Positions 11,705-22,578 of a DNA stretch of 64,000 bases are shown here, one piece after another (the stretch's first letter is position 1; every line of letters begins with the position of its first letter). A program made the position numbers and the translations under genes. This stretch comes from Gigaspora margarita (Eukaryota; Glomeromycota; Glomeromycetes; Diversisporales; Gigasporaceae): positions 118,541-182,540 of the forward strand of contig WTPW01000586.1 of assembly GCA_009809945.1 (NCBI GenBank). The letters run 5' to 3'. The notes below the pieces were generated by a model, which saw only the letters and a program-made list of their open reading frames with translations, had not been told where the DNA came from and searched no databases.

Positions 11705-11840
11705 CTTTTTAGAAGTGTTGGTGTTTATACAAATTGTTAAAAAAATCTAGTTTGTTTTTGCAAAATACCAGAAAAGTTAGAGTTAGTGTTTTTAAAGTTG
11801 GTGTTTTTATAAAGTATTAGAAAAGTCACAAAGCCTGAAG
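11705..11840. repeat. Minisatellite M1, first array
   Basis: Degenerate tandem units of the type GTTTTTGCAAAATACCAGAA followed by AAAGTT, with units of roughly 35-40 bp. The same unit reappears at 12,610-12,735. Confidence 0.65.
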
Positions 11841-11899
11841 AAGTTAGAAATAAATAAAATAAAATAAATAAAAATTAAAAAATGGGATTATATATATAC

Positions 11900-12175
11900 C
11901 CAAAGGTACATATGGGCAGCTATCAATAGAAATCAAGCAAATCAACATTTGAAAAAAATTAATTTCTTAACTTTAACAGCTCATATCTCAATGAATTTTA
12001 AAGTTAACTTAATGATTTAATATTCAAAAGAAAGTCTAGATCGTAAGCTTTCTTTTGAATATTAAATCATTAAGATAGCTTTAAAATTTATTGAGATATG
12101 AGCTATGAAATTTAAGGAATTAATTTTTTTTCAAATGTTGATTTGCTTGATTTCTATTAATGGCTGCCCATATAC
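11900..12175. mobile_element. Foldback, ~276 bp palindrome
   Basis: Arms starting TATGGGCAGCTATCAATAGA and ending TAATGGCTGCCCATA pair along almost their full length around a centre near 12,035-12,045 (GAAAGTCTAGATCGTAAGCTTTC). It lies between the two minisatellite M1 arrays. Confidence 0.85.
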
Positions 12176-12609
12176 CTGCATTATGTGACCTATAGATCAC
12201 CACTAAAATTCAAGATCAGGTGTAACATTACTTGATCAGAAAAATTCAAAACAAATGTTCATTTTAACAAAAATTGCTTATTTTACAAGAAATTGCATAC
12301 TAAACCACCTTCTGTGCATTAATAAAAAGTTTTCCTTGAGCAATTTTACTGTATAATAGTCTAAACTCTAACTCTAACATAGTTCTTATACTAATTCTAA
12401 CCTCATATAAACAATGTTAGTATTACTGTAATATCATATAATTAAAATAATAAGTACAAAATAATGTACTGTACTCTATAGGTATTTCTACATTAATTCT
12501 TAAAAAATAAGTAAAAAAAAAAATAAAATAAAAAAAAACAGAAAATATAAGCAAACTGAATAAAAAAAATAAAGCAAGCTTCAAATCTCTATTTCTCTGA
12601 AGTAAGAAT
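12176..12609. other. AT-rich spacer with telomere-like tract
   Basis: Contains CTAAACTCTAACTCTAACAT near 12,360-12,380 and an A-rich stretch at 12,505-12,545. No gene seen. Confidence 0.45.
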
Positions 12610-12735
12610 TTGTGTTTTGCAAATTTAGAAATTGCTAAAAGCCAAGTTAATGTTTACAAAATACTAAAAAAGTCTGGATTGGTTTTTTTGCAAAGTGCTA
12701 GGAAGTAAGATTGTGTTCTTGCAAAGTACTGGAAT
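12610..12735. repeat. Minisatellite M1, second array
   Basis: Units like TTTTTTGCAAAGTGCTAGGA and GTTCTTGCAAAGTACTGGAA, matching the array at 11,705-11,840 in the same orientation. Confidence 0.65.
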
Positions 12736-12788
12736 AAAATAAATTAATAAAAAAAAATTAAAAAAAAACAAAATTAAAAAAAAACAAA

Positions 12789-13136
12789 NNNNNNNNNNNN
12801 NNNNNNNNNNNNNNNNNNNNNNNNNNNNNNNNNNNNNNNNNNNNNNNNNNNNNNNNNNNNNNNNNNNNNNNNNNNNNNNNNNNNNNNNNNNNNNNNNNNN
12901 NNNNNNNNNNNNNNNNNNNNNNNNNNNNNNNNNNNNNNNNNNNNNNNNNNNNNNNNNNNNNNNNNNNNNNNNNNNNNNNNNNNNNNNNNNNNNNNNNNNN
13001 NNNNNNNNNNNNNNNNNNNNNNNNNNNNNNNNNNNNNNNNNNNNNNNNNNNNNNNNNNNNNNNNNNNNNNNNNNNNNNNNNNNNNNNNNNNNNNNNNNNN
13101 NNNNNNNNNNNNNNNNNNNNNNNNNNNNNNNNNNNN
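12789..13136. other. Assembly gap of 348 N
   Basis: Flanked on both sides by AAAAAACAAAAT-type simple sequence. The read-through frames across it are artefacts. A collapsed A-rich simple repeat is the likely cause. Confidence 0.99.
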
Positions 13137-13359
13137 AAAAAAAAAAAAAACAAAATGAAAAAAAAACAAAATAAAAACAAAAAGCAAACTGAAAACAAAA
13201 AAAAACAATGTAAAAATCTAATTGTAAACAAAAGATCTAATCTAATTTTGTAATACAAATAAAGTTTGTAAATTAATCAAATATTATCAAAATATTTTGA
13301 AAATATTAGTTTAATGCACTCTTGGTATAATCAAGATTATAGATCTACTATCTAGCTTG

Positions 13360-13510
13360 GCTTCTAGTTTTAAAATATTTCAAAACTTACTTATGAAAAT
13401 ATTTTGAAACCACTTTTGAAATATTTTGAAATTTACTTTTGAAATATTTTGACACCACTTTCAAAATAGTTCAAAATTTTGATATTTTGAAATATTTTGA
13501 AATATATTGC
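13360..13510. repeat. Minisatellite with TTTTGAAATATTTTGAAA units
   Basis: Degenerate units of about 25-28 bp, for example ATATTTTGAAACCACTTTTG and ATATTTTGACACCACTTTC, decaying into plain GAAATATTTT repeats. Confidence 0.65.
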
Positions 13511-13719
13511 AAGTATTTTGCTTATTTTGCAGGTTTGCAAGATCTTTTAAAAAATTTTAGAGATCTACAAGATCTTTCAAAAATTTTATTACTATAAATT
13601 CACTGATATATATTGTTTACTTGTTTATATTTTTTTAAGCAATTAAAACAAATATCTGCTATACTGTTTTGGGCCATTAATAAAAAATGCTAGGAAGGCA
13701 ATTTTACTTATATATCTGT

Positions 13720-13772
13720 TCTAACCCTAACCCTGACCCTAATGCTAAACAGGCTCTAACTCTAATTTTAAC
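13720..13772. repeat. Telomere-like tract
   Basis: TCTAACCCTAACCCTGACCC then degenerate CTAACTCTAAT. It is the longest near-perfect CTAACCC run in the first 15 kb. Confidence 0.7.
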
Positions 13773-13883
13773 TAAATTTTCAAAAAATCATATGGGTACA
13801 TGGCTTTAGTTAGAGGGCTTTCAGAAACTACTTAATTTTTTGGTAGGTGAGTGTGGGGTCCCAAAAATATCAGGTTACAATTA

Positions 13884-14033
13884 GGGCAGTGACAAATATT
13901 ACGTAATATCCTGGGGGGTCAAAAAAATTTTTACATAAGACTAATTATGCAATTTGAGTGGCTAATTGGTCTTATATGGGGGGAGGTGGAGTAGCTCTCT
14001 GATAAAATGATATTACGTAATATCTGTCATGGC
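13884..14033 (+). mobile_element. MITE family A copy 2, TTA target duplication
   Basis: Ends GGGCAGTGACAAATATTACG and CGTAATATCTGTCATGGCCC, flanked by TTA (13,881-13,883 and 14,034-14,036). It is the closest relative of 7,905-8,057, in opposite orientation. Confidence 0.8.
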
Positions 14034-14079
14034 CCTTATCATTCTGGTCAAGTTTTTATAATTCTGACCAAAAGTATAA

Positions 14080-14745
14080 AATTATAAAATTATTAATAAC
14101 TATTGCTCTACTGGACCAATTTAGATAATTTAACTACCAAAATGTTCGTCTCACTGAGACGATTCTAACAAGACCAAAATCGTTAAAATCTAATCACAGG
14201 GTCCCAAGATCGTTCAACTTTTGTGTAATTTTAATAGTAATTTTTTAGAATTACTAAATAATTTTTTTAATATTGAATAACTTTTGATCCACTAACCCGT
14301 TTTGGATAATTTAACTACCAAAATGTTCATCTTAGAAAGATGATTCTAATTAGCCCAAAATAGCTAAATTCTAATAACAGGATTCCAAGATCGATTAAGA
14401 TTTGCATTGTTATACAAATAATAAAATATTTATTGATCTTGAAATCCTGTAATTAGAATTTAGTGATTTTGGGCTTGTTAGAATCGTCTCACTAAGACGA
14501 ACATTTTGGTAGTTAAATTATCCAAAACGGGCCAGTGGACCAAAACTTATTCAATATTAAAGAAATTTACTTAGTGATTCTAAAAAATCACTATTAAAAT
14601 TACACAAAAGTTAAAAAATCTTGGGATTCTGTAATTAGATTTTAATAATTTTGGGCTTGATAGAATCATCTCAGCAAGACGAACATTTTGGTAGTTAAGT
14701 CATCTAAATTGGTCCAGTAGAGCAATAGTTATTATCAATTTTATA
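14080..14745. mobile_element. Foldback with nested internal duplication (GTCTCACTGAGAC family)
   Basis: Long arms pair around about 14,400. Each arm carries two copies of a block ending ACTACCAAAATGTTCGTCTC followed by a short palindrome (CTGAGACGA), then AACAAGCCCAAAAT-type sequence. Related arms flank cargo at 21,110-22,500, and the same small palindrome lies at the centre of the hairpin at 34,612-34,733. Confidence 0.8.
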
Positions 14746-14903
14746 AATTGAAACATATAAATAAATTTTAAAAAATATAAAATTTAATTGGCTAATAGAG
14801 TATCAGGTGTGAGTGGAGTAAAATTTTGAAATTTATTAGTAACAAAATATTATGTAATTTCTGGAAGCCCCCTTATCTTCTATTTTAGAAGATATTAAGG
14901 TTA

Positions 14904-15076
14904 GGGCACTAATATTTATTACTTAATATCCATTTACTATAGAGGCTTAATCCCACTTCCAGGTAATATATTTAGCTAAATTTGATTGGCTATAATTTTT
15001 TTATATGAGGTAAGGTTTTGCTTGACCCCCACCCCCTAAAATATTACTTAATAGATATCAGCACTCTTATCTGCTT
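14904..15076. mobile_element. MITE family A, diverged copy 3, TTA target duplication
   Basis: Ends GGGCACTAATATTTATTACT and ATTACTTAATAGATATCAG then CACTC, with TTA at 14,901-14,903 and 15,077-15,079. It keeps the central GATTGGCTA-like segment and the C-rich CACCCCCTAAAATATTAC end. Confidence 0.65.
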
Positions 15077-15079
15077 TAG

Positions 15080-15624
15080 ATATTTTGTAGTTATCATATA
15101 TTATTATATAATTTTTTGATTTCTTGCTATTATTAGCATAGGCATATTTCTTTGTAATATAGAGTATAGTAGGGATATTTTCTTTAACATTCTTGTATAT
15201 TACTTATGCTAATTCTTAAAAAATTCTATTTTAGTAGGAGTAATGATTTTTGTTTGTTCATTTTTAAAAAGAATTATGATTTTTAATTTTAATATATATA
15301 ATGAATTCATTATCACTATTCATTTAAAGCATAGTATTAGTTGAAAAAATATAGATTTAACTAGCTAGTTTTTTAATTGATTTTCATATAGTATGGGTGG
15401 CTATATAATATAGTAATATTATTGAACATAGTTATATAAAATTTGGATTTTTTAGCTTGATCATTATTTGTTATATTTTTTTGCTTTTATGAAGATAATT
15501 CAAAGGTTTATATTGTTAAGTAGTTAAATTTTTTTGTTTATAAATTTTTTTATTTTGTGTTTTAAAAGTTGTTAGCATTGTAGATTTTTTTTTGTTAGAT
15601 TGTTAGACAGTAAATTCAAGAAAT
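15080..15624. other. AT-rich flank of the helicase pseudogene
   Basis: No repeat or coding block recognised. It may hold decayed 3' flank of the helicase gene. Confidence 0.4.
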
Positions 15625-17331
15625 TAGAGTAGAGTTTGTTAAAGTAATGCTTTCTAATCTTTGATATTCCTCAATCACATTTTGTTAGCATTAAAGACTG
15701 ATTTACTGAGATGGGATATTTCTATATTGCTCTAGGTAGAAACCTGCTTAGAGTAATATAGGCTTGGTCTGGAAAGAATATAGTTTTATCTAAAGAAAAG
15801 AAAACTCTAGAAGGGTCAAATCTTATATTTTGTAAACAGTGATAGCAAAGTAGTTTTGAATAGGAATTGTGTTTAGTAATAGTTATTCTGTTAATTTAAA
15901 AGTATTGGTTATTTTTTCATATATTGATATCTATTATAGAGTCCCTAATTGAAAAGGCTATTCTAACTAACTAATTTTTTTTTTTTTTTTTTTAAACCAG
16001 GGTAGGTATTTCTCCCTGGGCGCAGAGTGGCGCACTTTTTATTATCTATTGGTCGTGGAACCTGTGGGCGGGTCCCTTACATTTGTAATTACAATTTTTT
16101 TTTTTGTTTTTCTATTACTATACTATCCTATTTAATTCTGTCCTACGAAGTCTGTCCTACCTAATCCTTCTTCATCCGGTTTCCCTGGCTGAGTCCAGCC
16201 GGTCCGTCATCTGGTGTGCCCCAACTGAAGTCTTCTAGATCAGCTTTAAGGAGTTAGTTTACTCCGCCAGTATGCTTGATAGGTCCATTTTTCGTCTGCC
16301 CCAGGTACTTCCTTCAGAGTTTGGATCGGGTTCGGATATCCCTCGTGGGACTTGCCTAATTTTGTTGTCAACACCGTGTTTGTACTTTGCAACCGGAATT
16401 TCACCGGGAGTATTCTTTGTTCAACCGGAATTCCACCGGAAGTATTCTTAACTAACTAATTTTAATATTTATATTAGTTATTATTTTTATAGTGCTATTG
16501 TATATGCTATGTTCAATCAATAAATTATTAAGGTACATTACTCAAGCACCTAATTGTAAACAGATAGAATAGTAAGTTGATTTTTCGTTTAAATAGTTTG
16601 TTAGCATAGTGTGGTATCTATATAGTCAATTATATCTGATAAGAAAGATTTATTATTTGGTATAGAGAGCATATTGCAGATTATTCTGTTCATCTACTGG
16701 GTATTTTTTCCAAATCTTACTATATGTATAGTGTTCAGTAACATATCTATTGTAGAATGGTCAAGGAATTCTGTATGGTATTGATGTAACATGTTCTAGA
16801 TTTTTGTTAAGATAGTGCCTGTTCTTACTTCTTGTAGGAGGGCATAGAATTGTAAATTCACATTTTGTTTATAGGGTTTTCAGAAATAAGAGGTAAAATA
16901 ATAACCAAATCAATGCTTAAAATACAGGTTGTCTTGTAACAAAAGGTAATTGCAAAAGATTACTAACAATGATTATATTAATTCTGACAAATGCTATTGC
17001 ATTGTAGCATAGTCTAACAAAGAGATTGAAGACAAAATCTAGTAGTTCTGCAAAAACTATCAATATTTTATTAATTATTATAGTATCAATAGGTATTAAG
17101 TTCTTTGTTTACAATAGCTTGTGTAAAATATTTTTTGTAATTAGATGTTATGTATAGTTCAGAGTATATAGTCTTTCTGTTTATATTTTTGGCTGCTATA
17201 CTAGTCAGAGCTAAAAGCAAATAGTTAGAATATTTTTGTTTAAGTAGTTTTATAATTATACTAATGATATAGAATTTTTCAGTTTTAGTAGGTTTAGTTA
17301 TAAAAAAATAGGTCCACTTGTTAGTATTCAT
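15625..17331 (-). pseudogene. PIF1-like DNA helicase pseudogene, split by a retroposon
   Basis: Minus-strand reading gives helicase blocks in order: WTYFFITKPTKTEKFYIIS where a Walker A GxxGTGKS is expected; YLLLALTSIAAKNINRKTIY (motif Ia, 'APTGIAAxNIxGxTIHS'); TIIINKILIVFAELLDF at the Walker B 'DEISMV'; INIIIVSNLLQLPFVTRQPV matching 'GDLxQLPPV'. A C-terminal part follows with IPIQNYFAITVYKI, DLTL and VIEEYQRLESITL (motifs V/VI region). Key residues are lost (GK in Walker A, DE in Walker B) and there are many stops, so it is dead. A poly(A) retroposon occupies 15,979-16,448 within it. PIF1-like helicases are both cellular 5'-3' helicases and a component of Helitron-type elements; no Rep/HUH motif was seen here, so the origin is open. 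Confidence 0.85.
15979..16448 (-). mobile_element. Poly(A) retroposon, 15-bp target duplication
   Basis: A GC-richer 470-bp block lies on the minus strand. The poly(A) tail is the T-run starting at 15,975, and a 15-bp direct repeat TAACTAACTAATTTT flanks it (15,964-15,978 and 16,449-16,463). Just before the tail is a perfect 6-bp-stem hairpin (CCAGGG...CCCTGG), with AATAAA about 45 bases upstream. At its 5' end two 29-30-bp tandem copies begin CAACCGGAAT (plus-strand view). No ORF and no clear pol III boxes. Likely mobilised by a LINE. It interrupts the helicase pseudogene and keeps its CpGs, so it is younger. Confidence 0.85.
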
Positions 17332-18690
17332 CTGACATATATAATATATACAGTTAATAATACATTGTATTGGTCTTGAAGTAGCTTAAGTACTGCAGTA
17401 AAAGTGACAATGTAGAGAGAATTTTTAGGTTTTCTAATTGTATTTGGATTATATAGTGAAGGTCTATAAGTAGTTAGTGGTTCAGTATATGCAATAGCCT
17501 GTTTAGCATTTCAGCAAATTGGGTATTTAGATTGGATATTTGGGAATAGTATGTTCTACTTATTGGTTTCATAAGTCAAAGAGTGTATTTGGAAATAATA
17601 ATAGATATTTTTTGTATAGAATTCTCTTGGATTTATTTTATAATTATTTTTTCTTTTGCAAAGATATTTATGAGCAATTGTTAGTAAAAATATATTAATT
17701 TTGAGTAGATAATTCTAATTACGATTTCTTTTTTTCTTTTTACTATATAATTTTCTAATTTATTATGATAAGTATAGCATAATGTTGTGGGTCATATAAG
17801 AGTAATCAAGTATTTTTCATGTACTGCAGATAAGTAAAGTTTTCAAATTAGGGATCATGAGGTTGATGCATATATTTTATAATAGTATCATTATAGTAAG
17901 GGTTTCATCATTTTCTTCTATTATGTAAATGTGCAGTACTGAACAGATTCTTGTTGGTAACAGGTTTGTTGTGAGAAATTTTACAGTAATAGAAAAGTTG
18001 CATATTTGATAACTAGAGAAGGAACATTAGTTCTATTAAACCAAACCTTCATGTAATAACATGTTTCTTTAGCAAGTTGTTTTTATAAATATTAAAAAAA
18101 TGAGTAGATTCTGCTTTTAAGATATATTTTTCACATACTATGTAATTCTTTTTACTTGTTATATATTGGCATTTATATGTGCATTTCAAAGTAGAAGAGT
18201 AGGAGCATAATAAGAAACAATCTATGAGTCTGCTTCTGTTAGGCATTTATATACATATTGAGATTCTTCTTGGTAGTGTGCAAATTTATAGTAAGAACAG
18301 AGAAACCCTTTTTTGCAGGTTTGAGTTAGGAGATTTAGTCCTTTATATTTTTTGTTGCAGGTATATATCTGGTCATTGAAAATGGTAGCATATAGTTCTA
18401 GTTTATATAATGGGTCCAGTATGAGTGATTATATTACATCATTTGTAATTATATTTTTAATTCTTTTAGTTGTTTAGTAACAACTGTGAATATGCATGGC
18501 ACTTTGTTCTGGAATTCAACTCTCTCAAAAAGTTAGTAATGTTTTCAAATCCTATTATATCTAGTTTTTTTAAAGTTCTTTTTTTAAGGAATGAAATTGG
18601 TAGAGGGTAGTTGGCACAATAGAATAGCCTGTTAGTTGGTAATATGTTCCTATTATCACTGTTTAAGTGTATGTTTTGTAAATGATATAA
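17332..18690 (-). pseudogene. Probable decayed upstream part of the helicase gene
   Basis: Minus-strand frames contain moderately long open stretches at 18,705-18,466, 18,246-18,049 and around 17,650-17,400, with Cys pairs such as FYCANYPL and CTYKCQY, directly upstream of and on the same strand as the PIF1 blocks. No motif is secure. It may be the N-terminal half of the same gene or unrelated sequence. Confidence 0.35.
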
Positions 18691-18691
18691 C

Positions 18692-18985
18692 AGGACCCCG
18701 AACATCTAGTACAGAGGTCATATTTAATTTTTTTAGCAAAAACCCCTGAAATTTGAGAAGCAAAAAACCAGTTTTTGGCAATTATCTTGCATCTAGTGGT
18801 TCAATTTAAATAAACTTTTTTTTAAAATGAAGCTCTCAGTGAGGTGCATTTAATAAAAAAAAGTTTATTCAATTCTAATCACTAGATTAAAAATTATTTA
18901 AACAAATGTATTTTGTCATTTTTAGCAAATTGGCCAAAATTGGCCAAAATCCAGTTATGGCCTATATAAGAGATGTCTGGGGTCC
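18692..18985. mobile_element. MITE with AGGACCCC ends, ~294 bp
   Basis: AGGACCCCGAACATCT at the left pairs with AGATGTCTGGGGTCCT at the right. Inner parts (TTGGCCAAAATTGGCCAAAA and an AAGTTTATT palindrome) are partly palindromic. The left end lies against the upstream limit of the helicase-related sequence. No clear target duplication. Confidence 0.65.
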
Positions 18986-19182
18986 TAATACAACTAATTT
19001 TCTGCTATATTAATATTATAAAAAGGTTAGTAAGTCAAGTTTTGTATTATTGCATTTAGATGGAATTGTTTTTGATAAAAGTATGTATTCCTAATATATA
19101 TAAAGATAGAAACTATAGTAATTAGGTTTTTGTCAATTATGTTATAAGTATTGTAGAAACTTTGTAGGTAAAGTTTCTACTA

Positions 19183-19350
19183 ACTCAATTAAATCAAACT
19201 TTTAGTTAAGTTTAAGTTTGATTTAAGATTTGAATAGTTTGGTTTTCAAACTTTTTAATTAAATTTAAGCTTGAATTAAGTTTATATTAGCTGAATTTGA
19301 ATTTGATTTGGGTTTGGTTTGAGCTTGTTAAATAGTTTGAGTTTGAATAT
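19183..19350. repeat. TTTGA-rich minisatellite, copy 1
   Basis: Degenerate repeats of AAGTTTGATTTG and GAGTTTGAAT. A similar array is at 34,965-35,150. Confidence 0.6.
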
Positions 19351-19430
19351 ATATTATTTGCTATTAAACAAATTTTCTTAGAGCAAAATCAATTAGTAAA
19401 ATTTTAAGAATTATAATATTTTTTAGAGAG

Positions 19431-19781
19431 TTATCATTCATTGCTAGTGTAATGCATTACTATCCTCTGATCAACCAATTAGAATGCAGGATCAGGTATA
19501 ATGTAAAATTGAAGTGAAACAACAATTTTTTAAAAAATTGCTTCTAACTTAAAATTTGACTAAGAAACTACAATTTTTTTTTAACAAAAAAAATTTCTTG
19601 CAAAATTTTGGGTTAGGTAGGTCATTTAACTATTGCCTACAACACTCCCACAACCAAACCCTAACTCTATTTTAACCTAGCTGCTATTTGTTTTGCTTTG
19701 ATTAATGTAAAATCAAAACAAACAAAATGATTGTTTGATCAAGTAGTAGTGATGCATCACACTAGTGATAAAAGATAATTG
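19431..19781. mobile_element. MITE with CTAGTGTAATGCATTAC-type ends
   Basis: Left ATTGCTAGTGTAATGCATTA pairs with right AGTGATGCATCACACTAGTG. The interior has a telomere-like AACCCTAACTCTATTTTAAC tract (about 19,656-19,675). A distantly similar layout occurs at 26,737-27,033. Confidence 0.6.
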
Positions 19782-19809
19782 TCTATTTTTTAATAAAATT
19801 GTTAAAAAT

Positions 19810-20080
19810 ATCAAATTACTTGAAATTTTGCTAACAGATTCTATTTTTATGCTCTAAATAAACTTGTCCAGCATCAAAAAATATATTATTAGCATGTTAT
19901 TTTTTTACTATTTTTAAAATTTGAAGAAAAGATGCTTAATTTAGATTTTTGATAAAAAAAACTAAAATTAAGTATATTTTCCTACACAAAAAAAAATATA
20001 CTAATATAATGTATTTTTTGATGCTAAACAAGTTTGTTTAGAGCATTAAATTAGAAATAATTAATAAAATTTTAAGAATA
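19810..20080. mobile_element. Foldback family H copy 1
   Basis: A palindrome whose arms carry a GCTCTAAATAAACTTGT-type block, AAAAATATAT and an inner stem ATACTTAATTTT/AAAATTAAGTAT. Three further copies follow (20,120-20,405; 26,360-26,665; 27,010-27,310). Confidence 0.75.
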
Positions 20081-20119
20081 CTAGCTTTTTTAATATTTTT
20101 ATTAATAAAAAATATAAAC

Positions 20120-20405
20120 AATTACTATATTTCCCAAATATTTACTAATTGATTATATTTTATACTCTAAATAATCTTATCAGAACCAAAAAATACAACA
20201 TATTAGTATTTTTTTTATTATTTTTAGAATTTGAAAAAAAGATACTTAATTTTGGATTTTTAATAAAAAAATCCAAAATTAAGTATCTTTTCCTTCAAAA
20301 TTAAGAAATACAGAAGAAAATATTCTAATATAATATATTTTTGGTGCTGAACAAGTTCACTTAGAGCATTAAATTAGAAATAATTAATAAAATTTTAAGA
20401 TTAAT
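20120..20405. mobile_element. Foldback family H copy 2
   Basis: Inner stem GATACTTAATTTTGGATTTT with its complement; ends resemble the copy at 19,810-20,080. The two copies lie in tandem. Confidence 0.75.
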
Positions 20406-20962
20406 AGCTTTTTTAATATTTTTAGGAATTGCTATTCACATTATGGATTTTTGCTATTTGCACCATAGCACAATGTAGATTACCTCGATTTTGTCACTTA
20501 AATATTTTAACTTTTAAAATTTTTTTTAAAATTATCTCTATGAGTTCTTGATTAAATTTAATAAAAATTTTTTTATTTGAATTCTATGGATACATAGAAT
20601 TAAAATAAAAATTTTTATCAAATTTGGTCAAGAGCTTATAGAGATAGCTCTGATAAAAATTTCTGTAAACAATTTCAATAAGCTTTTTTGTAATATATAT
20701 TTTTTTGTATTTTAAAAATAACCCACAATTCAATGATGATTTACAAAATATTCTGTTATGCTAATCTAAACATATTTACTAATCAAACTTGTAGCACATA
20801 TCTTGGACTTGCAGAATCTCAATTTTTATGGAATAATATTAGAAACTTATAGAGATATTGATGTTTTTGTAAATTTGAATGCATACTATTTTTGCAAAAT
20901 TTTTTTTCGAATTTGATTGCTTCTGAAAGGTTTTCTTTAAAAAAACTCAAAAATATTACTAA

Positions 20963-22578
20963 GGGGCATGCTATTTATCATGTAATATTTTTTACTTAAT
21001 AGCCACCCCTATCCATGTATGGTGTGATTACCTAATCTTAATTCTGATTGGTTAATATAATGACTAATATTTATAATATATTATACAAATATATATAATA
21101 TTAAATAACTCTTGATCTAATGGTCCATTTTGGATAATTTTACTACCAAAAATGCTTGTCTCAATAAGACGATTCTAACAAGCCCAAAATCATTAAAATC
21201 CAATTACAGGGTCACAAGATCACTAAGTTTTATATTATTTTTTTTTTAAATTTAGCAATCCTGCCTTTATTAACTAAAGAATGTATACGTATTACATACA
21301 ATAAAGTCTTTAACTAATGCCTTTGACCCTTCTTTTTCTGTAATAAAAACTCACACAGCTGCTTTAAAGTGCCCAAATGCGATCTGCCGCAGCAACCTTT
21401 TTCCTATCTTTGGGCCTCCAACTCACTGAAGAAACTCCCTCGGGTCAGTGGATGGTGGTTGCTAGCCTTGTCAAGATTGCTTTTCTTCTTTAATCTTCCT
21501 TCCCTAGCCTCCAGGACAAGGCATAAAAAAACCCTATCACTACAAAAAACAAACAAAAATACGAAAGTAAAAGGAAAATATAAAAAAGTAGGAGAACTAC
21601 TAAACCTATACGAGAACCAAAAGAAAAGAAAAGCAAATAAGAAAAAAAAGGAAAACAAGGAAAAAATACAAGCTTGAAAATTTAACGAACATAAGGAACA
21701 CAAAACAAAAAGAAAAAAAAATCTAAGAAAAAGGAACATGCTAGAAAATTCTAGCAATAGATTCTAACTCATAGTTTCTCCAAAACATCTTCACGTGGTA
21801 CACTTGGAACCTGAAATCCAAAATGGCCGGTACCTTTTCAATTTGAACAGAGTAAACATTGCTGATCTTTTGGAGAGGGTATGCCAAAAAGCCCACTTTG
21901 TTAAAAAATAATTTGAAAGGTCGTCGACACCAAAGGTTCACTTGTACAGTTATAAAGAGAGTAGGTTTTTCCTTGACTAATTTTAATCAGCTACATGATA
22001 GCACTCCTTCGAGTGGGGTAGTACTTGCTTTTTAGTGAGTGATAAACTCTGAACTTGGTGGCATATAGTCTATGAGCTCTATCTCTAAATGACAAGTGCT
22101 GTCCATCTTCTTCTGCGGTAAGTGATAAACTCTAAGCTTGCCAGCAGGTAGTCTATGAGCTTTACCTCTAAACGACAAGTGCCGTCTTATTTACTTCTGG
22201 TTCCCTGCCTCTCTACAGTTCGTTCATTAAAATTTATTTTCTCAGAAATTTTGGTATTTTTGTTGGTACAAGTGATCGTCAGAAAGAGTTATAAGTTTTG
22301 TATTATTATATATATAAATTTTAATATATATATATATATAAATGCAAATCCTTAACGATCTTGTGACCCTGTAATTGGATTTTAATAATTTTGAGCTTGT
22401 TAGAATCGTCTCATTAAGACGAACATTTTGGTAGTAAAATCATCCAAAACGGACTAGTAGAAAAAAGTTACTTAATATTAAATAATATATATTTTATATA
22501 TATATATTATATATAGACGTGATCACTACTCTGACCCATGTATCCATGATATAAATCACATGATAAATAGCATGCCCC
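20963..22578. mobile_element. TAA-flanked inverted-repeat element carrying cargo (1.6 kb)
   Basis: Perfect ends GGGGCATGCTATTTATCATG and its complement, flanked by TAA (20,960-20,962 and 22,579-22,581). The uninterrupted target is visible at 23,176-23,187 (GCTACTAAGTAA). The short relative at 29,196-29,360 has the same ends but only 165 bp. Inside lie GTCTCA-type foldback arms (21,110-21,245 and 22,345-22,500) and, between them, about 1.1 kb of GC-richer sequence with coding character. TWA target choice suggests PIF/Harbinger mobilisation. Confidence 0.85.
21740..22195 (-). pseudogene. Coding-like cargo inside the foldback, family not recognised
   Basis: Minus-strand reading gives two related peptides of about 22 residues (TCRLEVKLIDYLLASLEFIT and TCHLEIELIDYMPPSSEFIT), encoded by a tandem duplication with a period near 85 bp at 22,036-22,192. 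A 66-residue open segment follows (21,941-21,741) containing RPFKLFFNKVGFLAYPL and QVYHVKMFWRNYELESIARI. One or two stops interrupt. I do not recognise the protein. Base composition is richer in G+C than the surroundings, as expected of captured exonic sequence. Confidence 0.45.

Larger units (their letters stand above)
13813..14872. mobile_element. Inverted-repeat element (~1.06 kb) containing two other elements
   Basis: Outer ends GAGGGCTTTCAGAAACTACT and GTAATTTCTGGAAGCCCCC pair as an imperfect inverted repeat, flanked by TTA at 13,810-13,812 and 14,873-14,875. Inside are a MITE of family A (13,884-14,033) and a foldback (14,080-14,745). Confidence 0.7.

Noticed and set aside
12758..13258. 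Long open frames across 12,758-13,258
   Set aside because: They consist almost entirely of N translated as unknown residues, flanked by A-rich simple sequence.
16020..16345. tRNA-like A and B boxes on the plus strand of the minus-strand retroposon (GCGCAGAGTGGCGCA; GGTTCGGATATCC)
   Set aside because: They lie on the strand opposite to the poly(A) tail and about 300 bases apart, so they cannot be a tRNA promoter for this element.
21369..21757. Overlapping 102- and 117-residue frames on opposite strands
   Set aside because: Both are low-complexity (Lys/Glu-rich versus Phe/Leu/Ser-rich), each the shadow of a purine-rich strand; not like the better minus-strand segment at 21,741-21,941.
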